DNA of 6,459 bases from Deltaproteobacteria bacterium (GCA_023250495.1 JAHFAP010000186.1:1-6459), one strand, 5' to 3'; positions 1 to 5,626 are shown, counted from the first letter of the stretch. The notes: generated by a model from the sequence alone, not told the origin. A program made the numbers and translations.

Positions 1-125
1 TCGCGCGCCATTCGCTTGTATCGCTCGCCGCAAACTTCACAGCTTTCCAGGTGGGAGCGCTGCTCGTCCGTGCCGTCGCCTTCGCGCAACATAAAGAGCG
101 CTTCGTCTTTCAGACATCGAGTCAT
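1..125 (-). CDS. Anti-sigma factor, zinc-finger N-terminus (partial, runs off the left edge)
   Basis: The first 41 codons of a gene read leftward from an ATG at 125. The visible protein begins MTRCLKDEALFML and carries HLESCEVC, giving an H25-x3-C29-x2-C32 zinc motif with a further Cys at position 4. This is the pattern of the anti-sigma zinc-finger (zf-HC2/ZAS) domain, which binds an ECF sigma factor in the cytoplasm and keeps it from RNA polymerase. Its ATG overlaps the TGA of the sigma gene (ATGA, 122-125), so the two are translationally coupled, the usual layout for a sigma/anti-sigma pair. The rest of the protein, normally a transmembrane helix and a periplasmic sensor, lies outside the window, so the signal it senses cannot be told. 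It could instead be a soluble zinc-finger anti-sigma factor. Confidence 0.8.
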   Translation of the reverse strand, partial: MTRCLKDEALFMLREGDGTDEQRSHLESCEVCGERYKRMAR

Positions 126-673
126 GAGCGACCTCTTAAGGTTTTCCGCAGCTGGCACACCGCGCGGAAAAGATGGCGCTTCACGCTGCCGCTGCTGAGC
201 CCCAAAACTTTCGCGACCTCTTCTGTGGACCATCCTTCCACATGTCGCAGGGCAAACACCTCCTGCTGGCGCGGGGATAGCTCGCCGAAGGAGCGCCAGA
301 TGCGGGCAAGTTCTTCTCGTCCCAGGAGCTCTTGCTCGGGTGTCCGATCACGGCTCTGGTGCTCCATCTCGCGATAGGCACCATTGGAAGAGCGCCACCA
401 TTTCCACCAAGCCGAGCGCCGCCGGTCGTGACAGGCATTGACGGTTACCCGCGTGAGCCAAGGTCCCCAGTCCTCGGGTCTGCTTTGAGTTTGGTATTGC
501 CGAAACATCTTGAGGAAAACCTCCTGCTCAACCTCCTCCGCTTCAAAAGAGTCCCTTAGAAGAAGGCGGCAGAGACGCGTGACTCTCGGATAATGCGCCT
601 TGTAGAGTTCTTCATAGGCTATCCCGTCATCCACAGTCACCGACCTCAATTGTACTGACGAATCAGAAGCCAT
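122..673 (-). CDS. ECF-type RNA polymerase sigma-70 family factor
   Basis: A 183-residue protein with the two-domain ECF layout. Region 2 is at about residues 20-86 (YEELYKAHYPRVTRL, then EAEEVEQEVFLKMF, then WLTRVTVNACHDRRR, the core-binding and -10 recognition helices). Region 4 is at about 118-178 (LSPRQQEVFALRHVEGWSTEEVAKVLGLS followed by SVKRHLFRAV, the helix-turn-helix that reads the -35 box). The linker is Trp- and Arg-rich (about 86-95). The length is normal for the family. It would direct RNA polymerase to a small stress or envelope regulon under control of the anti-sigma factor encoded immediately downstream. The ATG at 671-673 is the natural start but has no clear Shine-Dalgarno site. 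I see no convincing ECF-type autoregulatory promoter upstream. Family assignment is firm; the ECF subgroup and target genes are unknown. Confidence 0.93.
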   Translation of the reverse strand: MASDSSVQLRSVTVDDGIAYEELYKAHYPRVTRLCRLLLRDSFEAEEVEQEVFLKMFRQYQTQSRPEDWGPWLTRVTVNACHDRRRSAWWKWWRSSNGAYREMEHQSRDRTPEQELLGREELARIWRSFGELSPRQQEVFALRHVEGWSTEEVAKVLGLSSGSVKRHLFRAVCQLRKTLRGRS

Positions 674-852
674 TTTGGTTGACAGCCAGGCGAGGGTTTG
701 ATGGCAGGGGTGAAAATTAGCAATCTAACGGCCCCTTAGGGCCGGGGAATTGCTGAGAATGGGTTCAGAGAAGCCTATTTCTCGAAGAATAGCGGACCTG
801 TTGCCTCAAGGAAGAAAGGCCAAACAGCTATGAGGGGCCGGGTAGGGAGCGG
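674..852. other. Intergenic gap with two short inverted repeats
   Basis: This is the gap between the VOC gene and the sigma gene, both on the minus strand. It contains a GC-rich inverted repeat at 729-744 (CGGCCC, four-base loop, GGGCCG) and a weaker one at 774-791 (CTATT/AATAG arms). Neither is followed by a T-run on either strand, so I do not call a terminator, although one of them could end VOC transcription. I see no gene here. Confidence 0.35.
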
Positions 853-1236
853 TTATTTCGTTACAGGCTCTGTCCCGATCCATTTCCCGATGTCGACCAC
901 GATCCCTTCGGGGCCCTTGAATTTAGCCTCATAGTGCGCCGAGCTGCCCAGCTCGATCGTGGCTATCTTGCTGGCGCCGGCGGCCTCGAGACGGCGCGAT
1001 GCCTCCTCGTCGTTTTCAACCGAGAAGCCGATGTGGTCGATCCCTTGATGCTCCTTTTCTCCGTTGGGGCCGGTCCCCCGCAGGGGGAGCACGGTGATGT
1101 TGATCGAGCCGTCGGAAAGATCGATGGCCCGGTTCTTTCGCCTCTGAGTAATGCTCATCCCCAGGGCGCCGACAAAAAAGTTCGCCATCGCCTCGACGTC
1201 AGCCGCGCGGTACGCAATGTGTCGAATTTTACCCAC
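853..1236 (-). CDS. VOC superfamily protein (glyoxalase/dioxygenase fold)
   Basis: A 127-residue single-unit VOC protein with two beta-alpha-beta-beta-beta modules. Module one starts KIRHIAYRAADVEAMANFF and holds the ...ALGMSITQR turn. Module two starts GIDHIGFSVENDEEASRRLEAAGA and ends GPEGIVVDIGKWIG. His6 and His68 sit at the two conserved metal positions and Asp115 at the usual Glu position of module two. Module one has no obvious acidic ligand (NITVLP where Glu is common), so the metal site may be incomplete. VOC proteins include glyoxalases, extradiol dioxygenases, methylmalonyl-CoA epimerases and thiol transferases; the substrate cannot be told here. The start is GTG at 1234-1236, fixed by the strong AAGGAGGT site six bases upstream. 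It stands divergent to the binding-protein operon. Confidence 0.85.
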   Translation of the reverse strand: MGKIRHIAYRAADVEAMANFFVGALGMSITQRRKNRAIDLSDGSINITVLPLRGTGPNGEKEHQGIDHIGFSVENDEEASRRLEAAGASKIATIELGSSAHYEAKFKGPEGIVVDIGKWIGTEPVTK

Positions 1237-1242
1237 GAGAGC

Positions 1243-1250
1243 ACCTCCTT
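1243..1250 (-). promoter_or_regulatory. Ribosome binding site of the VOC gene
   Basis: The minus strand reads AAGGAGGT, a near-perfect anti-Shine-Dalgarno complement, six bases before GTG. It decides the GTG start. Confidence 0.8.
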
Positions 1251-1260
1251 GTTGCGATGG

Positions 1261-1289
1261 ATTGTAGGGAGACTTGCGCGCCCTGTCAA
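1261..1289 (-). promoter_or_regulatory. Sigma-70 type promoter of the VOC gene
   Basis: The minus strand reads TTGACA (1289-1284), a 17-base spacer, then TACAAT (1266-1261): six of six and five of six matches to consensus at ideal spacing. Initiation would fall near 1254, giving a very short leader that still includes the ribosome binding site. Confidence 0.7.
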
Positions 1290-1378
1290 GGATAACAGGA
1301 CCGAGGAAAAAGGTCTACGAGCCGGCCTGGGAGCACCTCTCCGGCCCGATGCAATACAGCCGTCTTACGCGCGCGGGG

Positions 1379-1407
1379 TTGACGTTCATCGTCTGTTTGC
1401 ATATTTT
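1379..1407 (+). promoter_or_regulatory. Sigma-70 type promoter of the binding-protein operon
   Basis: TTGACG (1379-1384), a 17-base spacer and TATTTT (1402-1407) lie about 60 bases before the ATG at 1471. The match is five of six and four of six. It is divergent from the VOC promoter, about 90 bases away, so a shared regulator could bind between them; no clear operator palindrome is visible. Confidence 0.5.
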
Positions 1408-1459
1408 CAAGCCGGTTTCGCACAGCCTGTAAAGCCGGGTCAGTTAGTCCGGGGTCGTG

Positions 1460-1466
1460 AAGGAGG
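1460..1466 (+). promoter_or_regulatory. Ribosome binding site of the substrate-binding protein gene
   Basis: AAGGAGG sits four bases before the ATG at 1471. The reading frame is open far upstream (to about 934, antisense to the VOC gene), so this site is what fixes the true start. Confidence 0.75.
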
Positions 1467-1470
1467 CAAG

Positions 1471-2463
1471 ATGAGCAAGATAAGACGGATCGTTATTCTG
1501 CTGTTGGCTTCTTTAACCTTCCTCCCCGCCGTTAAAAGAAGCGCTGTTTCCGCTGACAGGCCGGGCAGACTTGCTCCTCTCCGTATCGCGGTTGTCTCCA
1601 GGAGCACGCTGGACATGCCCTTTTTCGTGGCGCGGGAGCGCGGCTTTTTTCGCGAGGAGGGGGTAGGGGCCGAGATCATTCTAATGAAGGCGAACCTGAC
1701 GGTGCAAGCGATGCTGGGAGGCAGCGTCGACTTCGGCACGGCAACGGGGACGGCGGTCAGCGCCGCCGTAAACGGCGCCGATGTCAGGGTAGTGTTCGCT
1801 ATGAGCGACAAGCCTTCATTTGACCTGGTTGTCCAACCGAGCATCACGAGCATCCAGCAGCTGCGCGGCAAGAAAATCGGCACCTCCGGGGTCGGAGCGC
1901 TTACAGAGATTCTAGCGCGCCAGATCCTGATCGCGAACCAAATTCCTCCGGATCAAGTGACCTTTCTTCCGCTCGGCACGAGCGATGTGACTTATGCGGC
2001 TCTAAAAGCGGGCGTGATCGACGCCACCATGGTTCAGATTCCGCAGAACTTTGTTGCTGAGGACGAGGGCTTCCGAAAGCTCGCGTCGGGCGTAGACTTT
2101 TACCGAGTCGTCCAAGGCGGGTTGGCAACGACGAAAGCAACCGTCTCGGAGCGGCCCGAGCTCGTGACCAAAGCGATCCGAGCGACAACGCGGGCGCTGC
2201 GGCTGATCGCAAACGACAAGAAGTATGCTCTCGAGTTTATGAAGGGCCCCTACCTTGACCTGGGGAAGGAACGCGAGCGTTTCGCCGAACGCGCTTATGC
2301 CGCAGCGGTCCAAGGCTACCTGTTGTCCGGCGTTGTAGATGAGAAATTGCAGCGGGAGATGATCGCGGTTGCCGCCCAGCGGATCAAGCCCCAGCAGCCG
2401 GTCACGCCCGAGCGGGTTTTCGACTTCAGCTTCGCCCGCAGGGTCAGCGAGGCGCTGCGATAG
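1471..2463 (+). CDS. ABC transporter substrate-binding protein, NMT1/SsuA/THI5-like
   Basis: A 330-residue exported protein. Residues 1-28 form a Sec signal peptide (SKIRRIVILLLASLTF core, cleavage likely after SAVSA). The mature part follows the NMT1/SsuA-like type II binding-protein pattern: PLRIAVVSRSTLDMPFFVARERGFFREEGV (about 36-65), the MLGGSVDFGTATGTAVSAAVNGADVRVV strand-loop (81-108), LRGKKIGTSGVGALTEILARQIL (131-153), and YAALKAGVIDATMV (175-188). The family captures small molecules in the periplasm (sulfonates, nitrate, thiamine-pyrimidine precursors, aromatic acids) and passes them to an ABC permease. No lipobox Cys is present. No permease or ATPase gene is adjacent, so its transporter is elsewhere or it serves another role. 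The downstream MetE-like gene follows after 25 bases and is probably cotranscribed. The ligand is unknown. Confidence 0.88.
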   Translation: MSKIRRIVILLLASLTFLPAVKRSAVSADRPGRLAPLRIAVVSRSTLDMPFFVARERGFFREEGVGAEIILMKANLTVQAMLGGSVDFGTATGTAVSAAVNGADVRVVFAMSDKPSFDLVVQPSITSIQQLRGKKIGTSGVGALTEILARQILIANQIPPDQVTFLPLGTSDVTYAALKAGVIDATMVQIPQNFVAEDEGFRKLASGVDFYRVVQGGLATTKATVSERPELVTKAIRATTRALRLIANDKKYALEFMKGPYLDLGKERERFAERAYAAAVQGYLLSGVVDEKLQREMIAVAAQRIKPQQPVTPERVFDFSFARRVSEALR

Positions 2464-2475
2464 AAGCGTCTTAGG

Positions 2476-2481
2476 AAGGAG
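2476..2481 (+). promoter_or_regulatory. Ribosome binding site of the MetE-like gene
   Basis: AAGGAG lies seven bases before the ATG at 2489 and selects that start over the in-frame extension that overlaps the preceding gene. Confidence 0.7.
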
Positions 2482-2488
2482 AGAAGAG

Positions 2489-3643
2489 ATGAAGCGAAGC
2501 ACCGAAAGGATCCTCACCACGCACGCCGGCAGCCTGCCGCAGCCGGCGGAGCTGAAGGAGATGCTCGCGGCGAGGAATAACGGGCAGCCCTACGACCAGG
2601 AGGCGCTCGCTAGGCGCGTGCGCAGCGCGGTCGCGGAGGCCGTGAAGAAACAGCTCGACTGCGGCCTCGACGTGATCAACGACGGCGAATTGGGCAAGCC
2701 CAATTTTTCCCGCTACGCCCGCGAGCGGCTCAGCGGCTTTGTCGAGCGCCCCGCCAAGCCGGAGGAGCGCCCTTCGACGATCTTCGGCCGCGACCTGAAG
2801 GAATTCCCGGAGTATTTCCAGAAGAGGTTAGCGACGATGCGCGGCGAAAACGTCTGGCGGGTCTTCTGCAACGGTCCGCTCAAGTACATCGGCCACGCCG
2901 CCGTGAAGGCGGAGATCGAAACTTTCAAGGCCGCGCTCCAGGGAGTGAAAGTCGAGGAGGCATTCCTCCCCGCGGTCGCGCCGGGCACCCTCGAGCACTG
3001 GCTGAAGAATGACTACTACCGCACCGACGAAGAGTACTTGTTTGCGTTGGCCGAGGCGATGAGAGAGGAGTACGACGCCGTCGTGCAGGCCGGCTTCCTG
3101 CTGCAAATCGACAATCCCGATCTGCCCGACGCCTGGCAGATCAACGCCGATATGACCGTCGCGGAGTATCGCCAGTACGCCGAGCTGCGCGTTGACGCGC
3201 TCAATCATGCACTAAGAGATATCCCGCCGGAGCGTGTCCGCTTCCATACCTGCTGGGGTAGCTATCACGGCCCGCACAAGTACGACATCCCACTGAAGGA
3301 TATCGTGGATCTGATCCTCAAAGTCCGCGCGAACACCTATTCCATCGAGGCTTCGAACGCGCGCCACGAGCACGAGTGGCGGGTGTGGGAGGAGGTGAAG
3401 CTCCCCGAAGGGAAAGTCCTCGTGCCGGGAGTCGTCGGCCACGCGACCGACATCGTCGAGCATCCTCAACTCATTGCCGACCGGCTCGTGAGATATGCGA
3501 AGATCGTCGGGCGTGAAAACGTGATGGCCGGGACGGACTGCGGCCTCGGCCCGCGAGTGGGCGATCCCAAGATCGCTTGGGCCAAGTTCGAGGCGATGGC
3601 CGAAGGCGCGCGAATCGCCACCAAGCAGCTGTGGGGACGGTAG
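2489..3643 (+). CDS. MetE C-terminal-domain-like zinc methyl/alkyltransferase (cobalamin-independent methionine synthase II family)
   Basis: A 384-residue soluble TIM-barrel protein equivalent to the catalytic half of MetE, without the N-terminal domain of full-length (about 750-residue) MetE. It opens with RILTTHAGSLPQP, then has INDGELGKPNF (63-73, the substrate amino-group region) and LQIDNPDLPD (205-214, matching the MetE QVDEPAL loop). All four zinc ligands of MetE can be placed: His253 and Cys255 (FHTCWGS), Glu287 (SIEASN) and Cys351 (GTDCGLG). The zinc activates a thiol as methyl or alkyl acceptor. True methionine synthesis is possible. So is a related reaction, since epoxyalkane:coenzyme M transferase and other small thiol transferases share this fold and size. 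Its pairing with a small-molecule binding protein rather than methionine genes favours a catabolic or specialised thiol transfer; that is inference. The start is set by the ribosome site at 2476. Confidence 0.88.
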   Translation: MKRSTERILTTHAGSLPQPAELKEMLAARNNGQPYDQEALARRVRSAVAEAVKKQLDCGLDVINDGELGKPNFSRYARERLSGFVERPAKPEERPSTIFGRDLKEFPEYFQKRLATMRGENVWRVFCNGPLKYIGHAAVKAEIETFKAALQGVKVEEAFLPAVAPGTLEHWLKNDYYRTDEEYLFALAEAMREEYDAVVQAGFLLQIDNPDLPDAWQINADMTVAEYRQYAELRVDALNHALRDIPPERVRFHTCWGSYHGPHKYDIPLKDIVDLILKVRANTYSIEASNARHEHEWRVWEEVKLPEGKVLVPGVVGHATDIVEHPQLIADRLVRYAKIVGRENVMAGTDCGLGPRVGDPKIAWAKFEAMAEGARIATKQLWGR

Positions 3644-3686
3644 AAGGCTTCAGCCTGGCTACGGTCGTTGGATGGGACAGCAGGTC

Positions 3687-3752
3687 GCCGCCGGATTTAA
3701 AATTGAAAAGGCCAGCGGCTCTAACCAGCCTGGGCCTCTTTGTTTCTGCTTG
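3687..3752 (+). repeat. Direct repeat element, copy 1 (terminator-containing)
   Basis: This stretch begins GCCGCCGGATTTAAAATTG, continues with a hairpin and T-rich run, and ends CTGCTTG. The same order of blocks recurs at 5298-5361, with near-identity in the first 27 bases and clear but lower similarity in the hairpin. The two copies bracket the deaminase/GAF gene pair in the same orientation. Confidence 0.7.
3706..3745 (+). terminator. Imperfect rho-independent terminator after the MetE-like gene
   Basis: AGGCCA (3709-3714) pairs with TGG-CCT (3731-3737) with one bulged G. An inner stem GGCT/AGCC (3717-3720 with 3727-3730) closes a six-base loop. The T-rich stretch CTCTTTGTTT follows. It would end the binding-protein/MetE-like transcript just before the promoter of the next unit. 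Confidence 0.6.
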
Positions 3753-3777
3753 CCCTGTCTTGGGATCAATGTATAAT
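3750..3777 (+). promoter_or_regulatory. Sigma-70 type promoter of the deaminase/GAF pair
   Basis: TTGCCC (3750-3755), a 16-base spacer and a perfect TATAAT (3772-3777) precede the deaminase ATG by about 57 bases. The -35 hexamer begins inside the end of repeat copy 1. Confidence 0.6.
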
Positions 3778-3834
3778 CCTCCTAACCCACAACATCGACC
3801 GGGTATCTAAACTGCCTCTAGCCGAGGTGTCAAA

Positions 3835-4341
3835 ATGAGAAACCCGAAAAGGCCGCATACTTCGAGTTATAAAAGCCCTAAGATTAGCGTGGCAAAATGC
3901 AGGACTTTAATTTCTGCAGCAAAGGAGGCTGCGAAGAAGGCGTATGCGCCATATTCCGGGTTGGCGATAGGAGCGGCCGTACTGGCGGCAAATGGGGATA
4001 TCTTCACAGGTTGTAATGTTGAGAATGCCTCCTACGGGTTAACAGTCTGTGCGGAGCGGGTCGCTATATTTCGTGCTATATCCGAAGGAGTTCGCGTGTT
4101 CACCGCGCTAGGCATCTTTCCTAATGGTTCGTCGTCGGCAATGCCCTGCGGAGCTTGCAGGCAGGTAATCTCTGAATTTGCTCCCCAATGTCTAATAGTG
4201 CTCTCTGAAGAGCCGGGGAAATCTCGAATTATTCCCATGTCAAAGTTGCTACCAGAGCCTTTTTCATTGCCGTCGTGTCAATCTTACAATCTCACCAAGA
4301 TTCGGACGCGAATCTCGAATGCCGCAGGAGGTAAACGATGA
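3835..4341 (+). CDS. Cytidine deaminase, homotetrameric zinc type, with terminal extensions
   Basis: A 168-residue protein of the cytidine/deoxycytidine deaminase family, which hydrolyses (deoxy)cytidine to (deoxy)uridine in the cytoplasm. The core starts near residue 20 with AYAPYSGLAIGAAVL (37-50, substrate pocket). It continues with GCNVENASYGLTVCAERVAIF (59-79), where Cys72 binds zinc and Glu74 is the proton shuttle, and PCGACRQVI (104-112), where Cys105 and Cys108 complete the zinc site. LLPEPF (138-143) corresponds to the conserved C-terminal Leu-Leu-Pro-x-x-Phe. Normal members are about 130 residues; this one adds a basic N-terminal tail of about 19 residues and about 20 at the C-terminus. 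The ATG is supported by GAGGTG five bases upstream. It overlaps the next gene by four bases. This may be ordinary pyrimidine salvage (cdd), but coupling to a membrane GAF protein and the lower GC suggest a specialised role. Confidence 0.93.
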   Translation: MRNPKRPHTSSYKSPKISVAKCRTLISAAKEAAKKAYAPYSGLAIGAAVLAANGDIFTGCNVENASYGLTVCAERVAIFRAISEGVRVFTALGIFPNGSSSAMPCGACRQVISEFAPQCLIVLSEEPGKSRIIPMSKLLPEPFSLPSCQSYNLTKIRTRISNAAGGKR

Positions 4342-5138
4342 ATTTGGAGAACCTTTACAAAATTCTTGAAGTCCTTGCCAACGGTGTCGCCCGCGATCCT
4401 GTGGTTGCCGGTGCGACATTGGTACTGCTCGCGATAATACTAGCCGTGGTATACCTAGCGATTAAGACCACGCCACTCCCACGGGCCTTATGGGCGCTGC
4501 TCGCAACAGGTTTTCTTGCTGTGGTTTTCGCATTAAGTTTTGCTGTGTTAGTCCGTGATGGTGATAGAGATTTGAGACGCAAAACTACCAGTCTCCTTCA
4601 ATTTCTAAGCCATACACCTGAAGACATACAAAAAGAGGTTACGCGGCTCCTGGTGGATTACAGGAAAGCAGTGAGTAAAGAACTGGACCTCGACCCTGAG
4701 CGCGTTAGAGCAAACATATTCGCGCCCGACGAGGGTGGGTTGTTAAAAATTGTACCGCGTTTCGTGTCAAATATGAGTTTGCAAAGGGAGCTTTTGCTTC
4801 AGATCGAGCCGGGATATGGATGCACCGGGAGAGCTATCGACCTGAAGCAGTGGCAAGTATGCATCAAGGACGCGGAGAAGGGGTGGGGGGAAGCCACCCT
4901 GAAGCAGTCGACAATGGTAGATATCCATCAAGACCTGCGGTGGATTGTGTCCACGCCCGTCGTAGGAGTTAAAGGTCAAGTTTGGGTAGTGCTCAATGTA
5001 GATGGCTTGGTAGAAAAAGAGGGAAAGGCACCCACGAGGGAAAGCCTCGAAAAGTTGGCTGACAGTGCCTCAAAGAAGTATGCTGCAGAGCTCGGTAAGA
5101 TATTGGCAAAAGATAAAGTCGGGCAGCTCTTTGAGTAG
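4338..5138 (+). CDS. Two-helix membrane protein with cytoplasmic GAF-like domain
   Basis: A 266-residue protein with no gene name I recognise. Two hydrophobic helices lie at about 22-42 (PVVAGATLVLLAIILAVVYL) and 49-72 (RALWALLATGFLAVVFALSF), joined by a short KTTPLP turn. Both ends should face the cytoplasm. A charged, probably helical segment follows (73-118). Residues about 120-225 look like a GAF domain: VRANIFAPDEGGLLKIV, then IEPGYGCTGRAIDLKQWQVC, then RWIVSTPVVGVKGQVWVVLNVDGL, matching the usual RANIF...GxGCxGxA...SVPI...GVLNVD order. GAF domains bind small ligands, often nucleotides, so it may be a membrane sensor. No kinase, nuclease or cyclase domain follows; the tail is a Lys-rich helix. 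An AGGAGGT site five bases before the ATG and the 4-base ATGA overlap tie its translation to the deaminase. Topology and GAF calls are from pattern only. Confidence 0.8.
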   Translation: MNLENLYKILEVLANGVARDPVVAGATLVLLAIILAVVYLAIKTTPLPRALWALLATGFLAVVFALSFAVLVRDGDRDLRRKTTSLLQFLSHTPEDIQKEVTRLLVDYRKAVSKELDLDPERVRANIFAPDEGGLLKIVPRFVSNMSLQRELLLQIEPGYGCTGRAIDLKQWQVCIKDAEKGWGEATLKQSTMVDIHQDLRWIVSTPVVGVKGQVWVVLNVDGLVEKEGKAPTRESLEKLADSASKKYAAELGKILAKDKVGQLFE

Positions 5139-5265
5139 AGTTACGTGATTGTTCTGGTCGTGATTGAGAGTTGCGTGTCGGACTTGCCGAAGTTGACTCG
5201 GTCGTTAAGCCCTCCAGCGCCGATGGTACTATGCGGTCGCCGTATGGTGGTTCGATCAAGCTCGC

Positions 5266-5284
5266 CATCCTGAGCCTGCCGAAG
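5266..5284. repeat. Short intergenic repeat-like motif
   Basis: The sequence CATCCTGAGCCTGCCGAAG resembles a short motif (CATCCTGAGCCTGTCGAAGG type) that I recall as widespread between genes of many environmental bacteria. Only one copy is in the window, so its repeat nature is from recall and not shown here. AGGATG recurs at 5293-5298 as a possible inverted partner of CATCCT. Confidence 0.4.
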
Positions 5285-5297
5285 GGGAGAGTAGGAT

Positions 5298-5361
5298 GCC
5301 GCCGGATTTAAATTGAAAAGGCCCGAGCCTTCAACAAGCCCGGGCCTTTTTGTTGCGCTTG
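5298..5361 (+). repeat. Direct repeat element, copy 2 (terminator-containing)
   Basis: This begins GCCGCCGGATTTAAATTG, carries a perfect hairpin and T-run, and ends GCGCTTG. It matches copy 1 at 3687-3752, one A shorter in the A-run and diverged in the hairpin loop. Together the copies flank the deaminase/GAF pair. Confidence 0.7.
5316..5354 (+). terminator. Strong, probably bidirectional rho-independent terminator
   Basis: AAAAGGCCCG (5316-5325) is perfectly complementary to CGGGCCTTTT (5341-5350), a ten-base stem with a 15-base loop followed by TTGTT. The A-run on the left arm makes a U-run on the opposite strand, so it could act both ways. It separates the deaminase/GAF transcript from the SIR2-like gene. 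Confidence 0.85.
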
Positions 5362-5388
5362 ACACTTATCGTATCTCTGGCCTACTTT
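5359..5388 (+). promoter_or_regulatory. Possible promoter upstream of the SIR2-like gene
   Basis: A perfect TTGACA (5359-5364) sits directly after the terminator, with TACTTT at 5383-5388 after an 18-base spacer. The -10 is weak (three of six), so this is tentative; it would give a leader of more than 200 bases. Confidence 0.3.
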
Positions 5389-5572
5389 CGAGACTGTTTT
5401 TGCTCAATTCCGGACCTCAACAGGTTAAGATTCGGTTACAATAACCTAGTCACATCTTCGATTCGTTTTACGTTAGCCCGGATTGGGTCTTTCCAGATTA
5501 GCGTTTCTATTTATGGTCAAACGGTGCTCTCGAAAGGTAAATTCTGAGACATTGCCAATGGAGAAGGACGCG

Positions 5573-5596
5573 ATGGCGAAAAGTCATTTGTCATGA
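5573..5596 (+). other. Seven-codon leader frame, in frame with the SIR2-like gene and closed by TGA
   Basis: ATG at 5573 has a good GAGAAGGA ribosome site at 5561-5568 and encodes MAKSHLS before TGA at 5594-5596. The frame continues without another stop into the SIR2-like protein. It may be a leader peptide, the true N-terminus broken by a nonsense change, or chance. The TGA overlaps another ATG (5593), which gives only MSDLEH before stopping at 5611-5613. Confidence 0.35.
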
Positions 5597-5626
5597 GCGA
5601 TCTTGAACACTGAATCTTTTAGTGAT

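Larger units (their letters stand above)
5139..5626. other. Long intergenic region between the GAF and SIR2-like genes
   Basis: About 490 bases without a convincing gene. From left to right it holds a featureless stretch with a short GTGATTG direct repeat (about 5147-5170), a repeat-like motif near 5266, repeat/terminator copy 2 (5298-5361), a possible TTGACA -35 box, an AT-rich stretch of about 200 bases, and a short leader reading frame before the SIR2-like gene. A 65-codon open frame at 5350-5547 has no ribosome site and overlaps the terminator, so I do not call it. Confidence 0.6.

Noticed and set aside
729..744. GC-rich inverted repeat as a terminator for the VOC gene
   Set aside because: There is a six-base stem but no T-run on either strand, and it lies more than 100 bases past the VOC stop codon.
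674..760. ECF-type autoregulatory promoter (GAAC/CGT) before the sigma gene
   Set aside because: A GAAC is present on the minus strand, but no CGT box occurs at the expected 16-17 base spacing.
934..1470. Upstream in-frame extension of the binding-protein gene
   Set aside because: It runs antisense through the VOC gene and its promoter and lacks a signal peptide. The ATG at 1471 has a strong ribosome site and begins a clear signal sequence.
2369..2488. Upstream in-frame extension of the MetE-like gene
   Set aside because: It overlaps the end of the binding-protein gene and is low-complexity Ser/Pro/Arg. The ATG at 2489 has AAGGAG upstream and starts at the family's normal N-terminus.
3577..3810. 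77-codon open frame spanning the end of the MetE-like gene and repeat copy 1
   Set aside because: It overlaps the MetE-like gene out of frame and reads through a terminator and promoter; there is no ribosome site or domain.
5350..5547. 65-codon open frame after the terminator
   Set aside because: It begins inside the terminator T-run, has no ribosome site and no recognisable domain; it is probably chance in AT-rich DNA.
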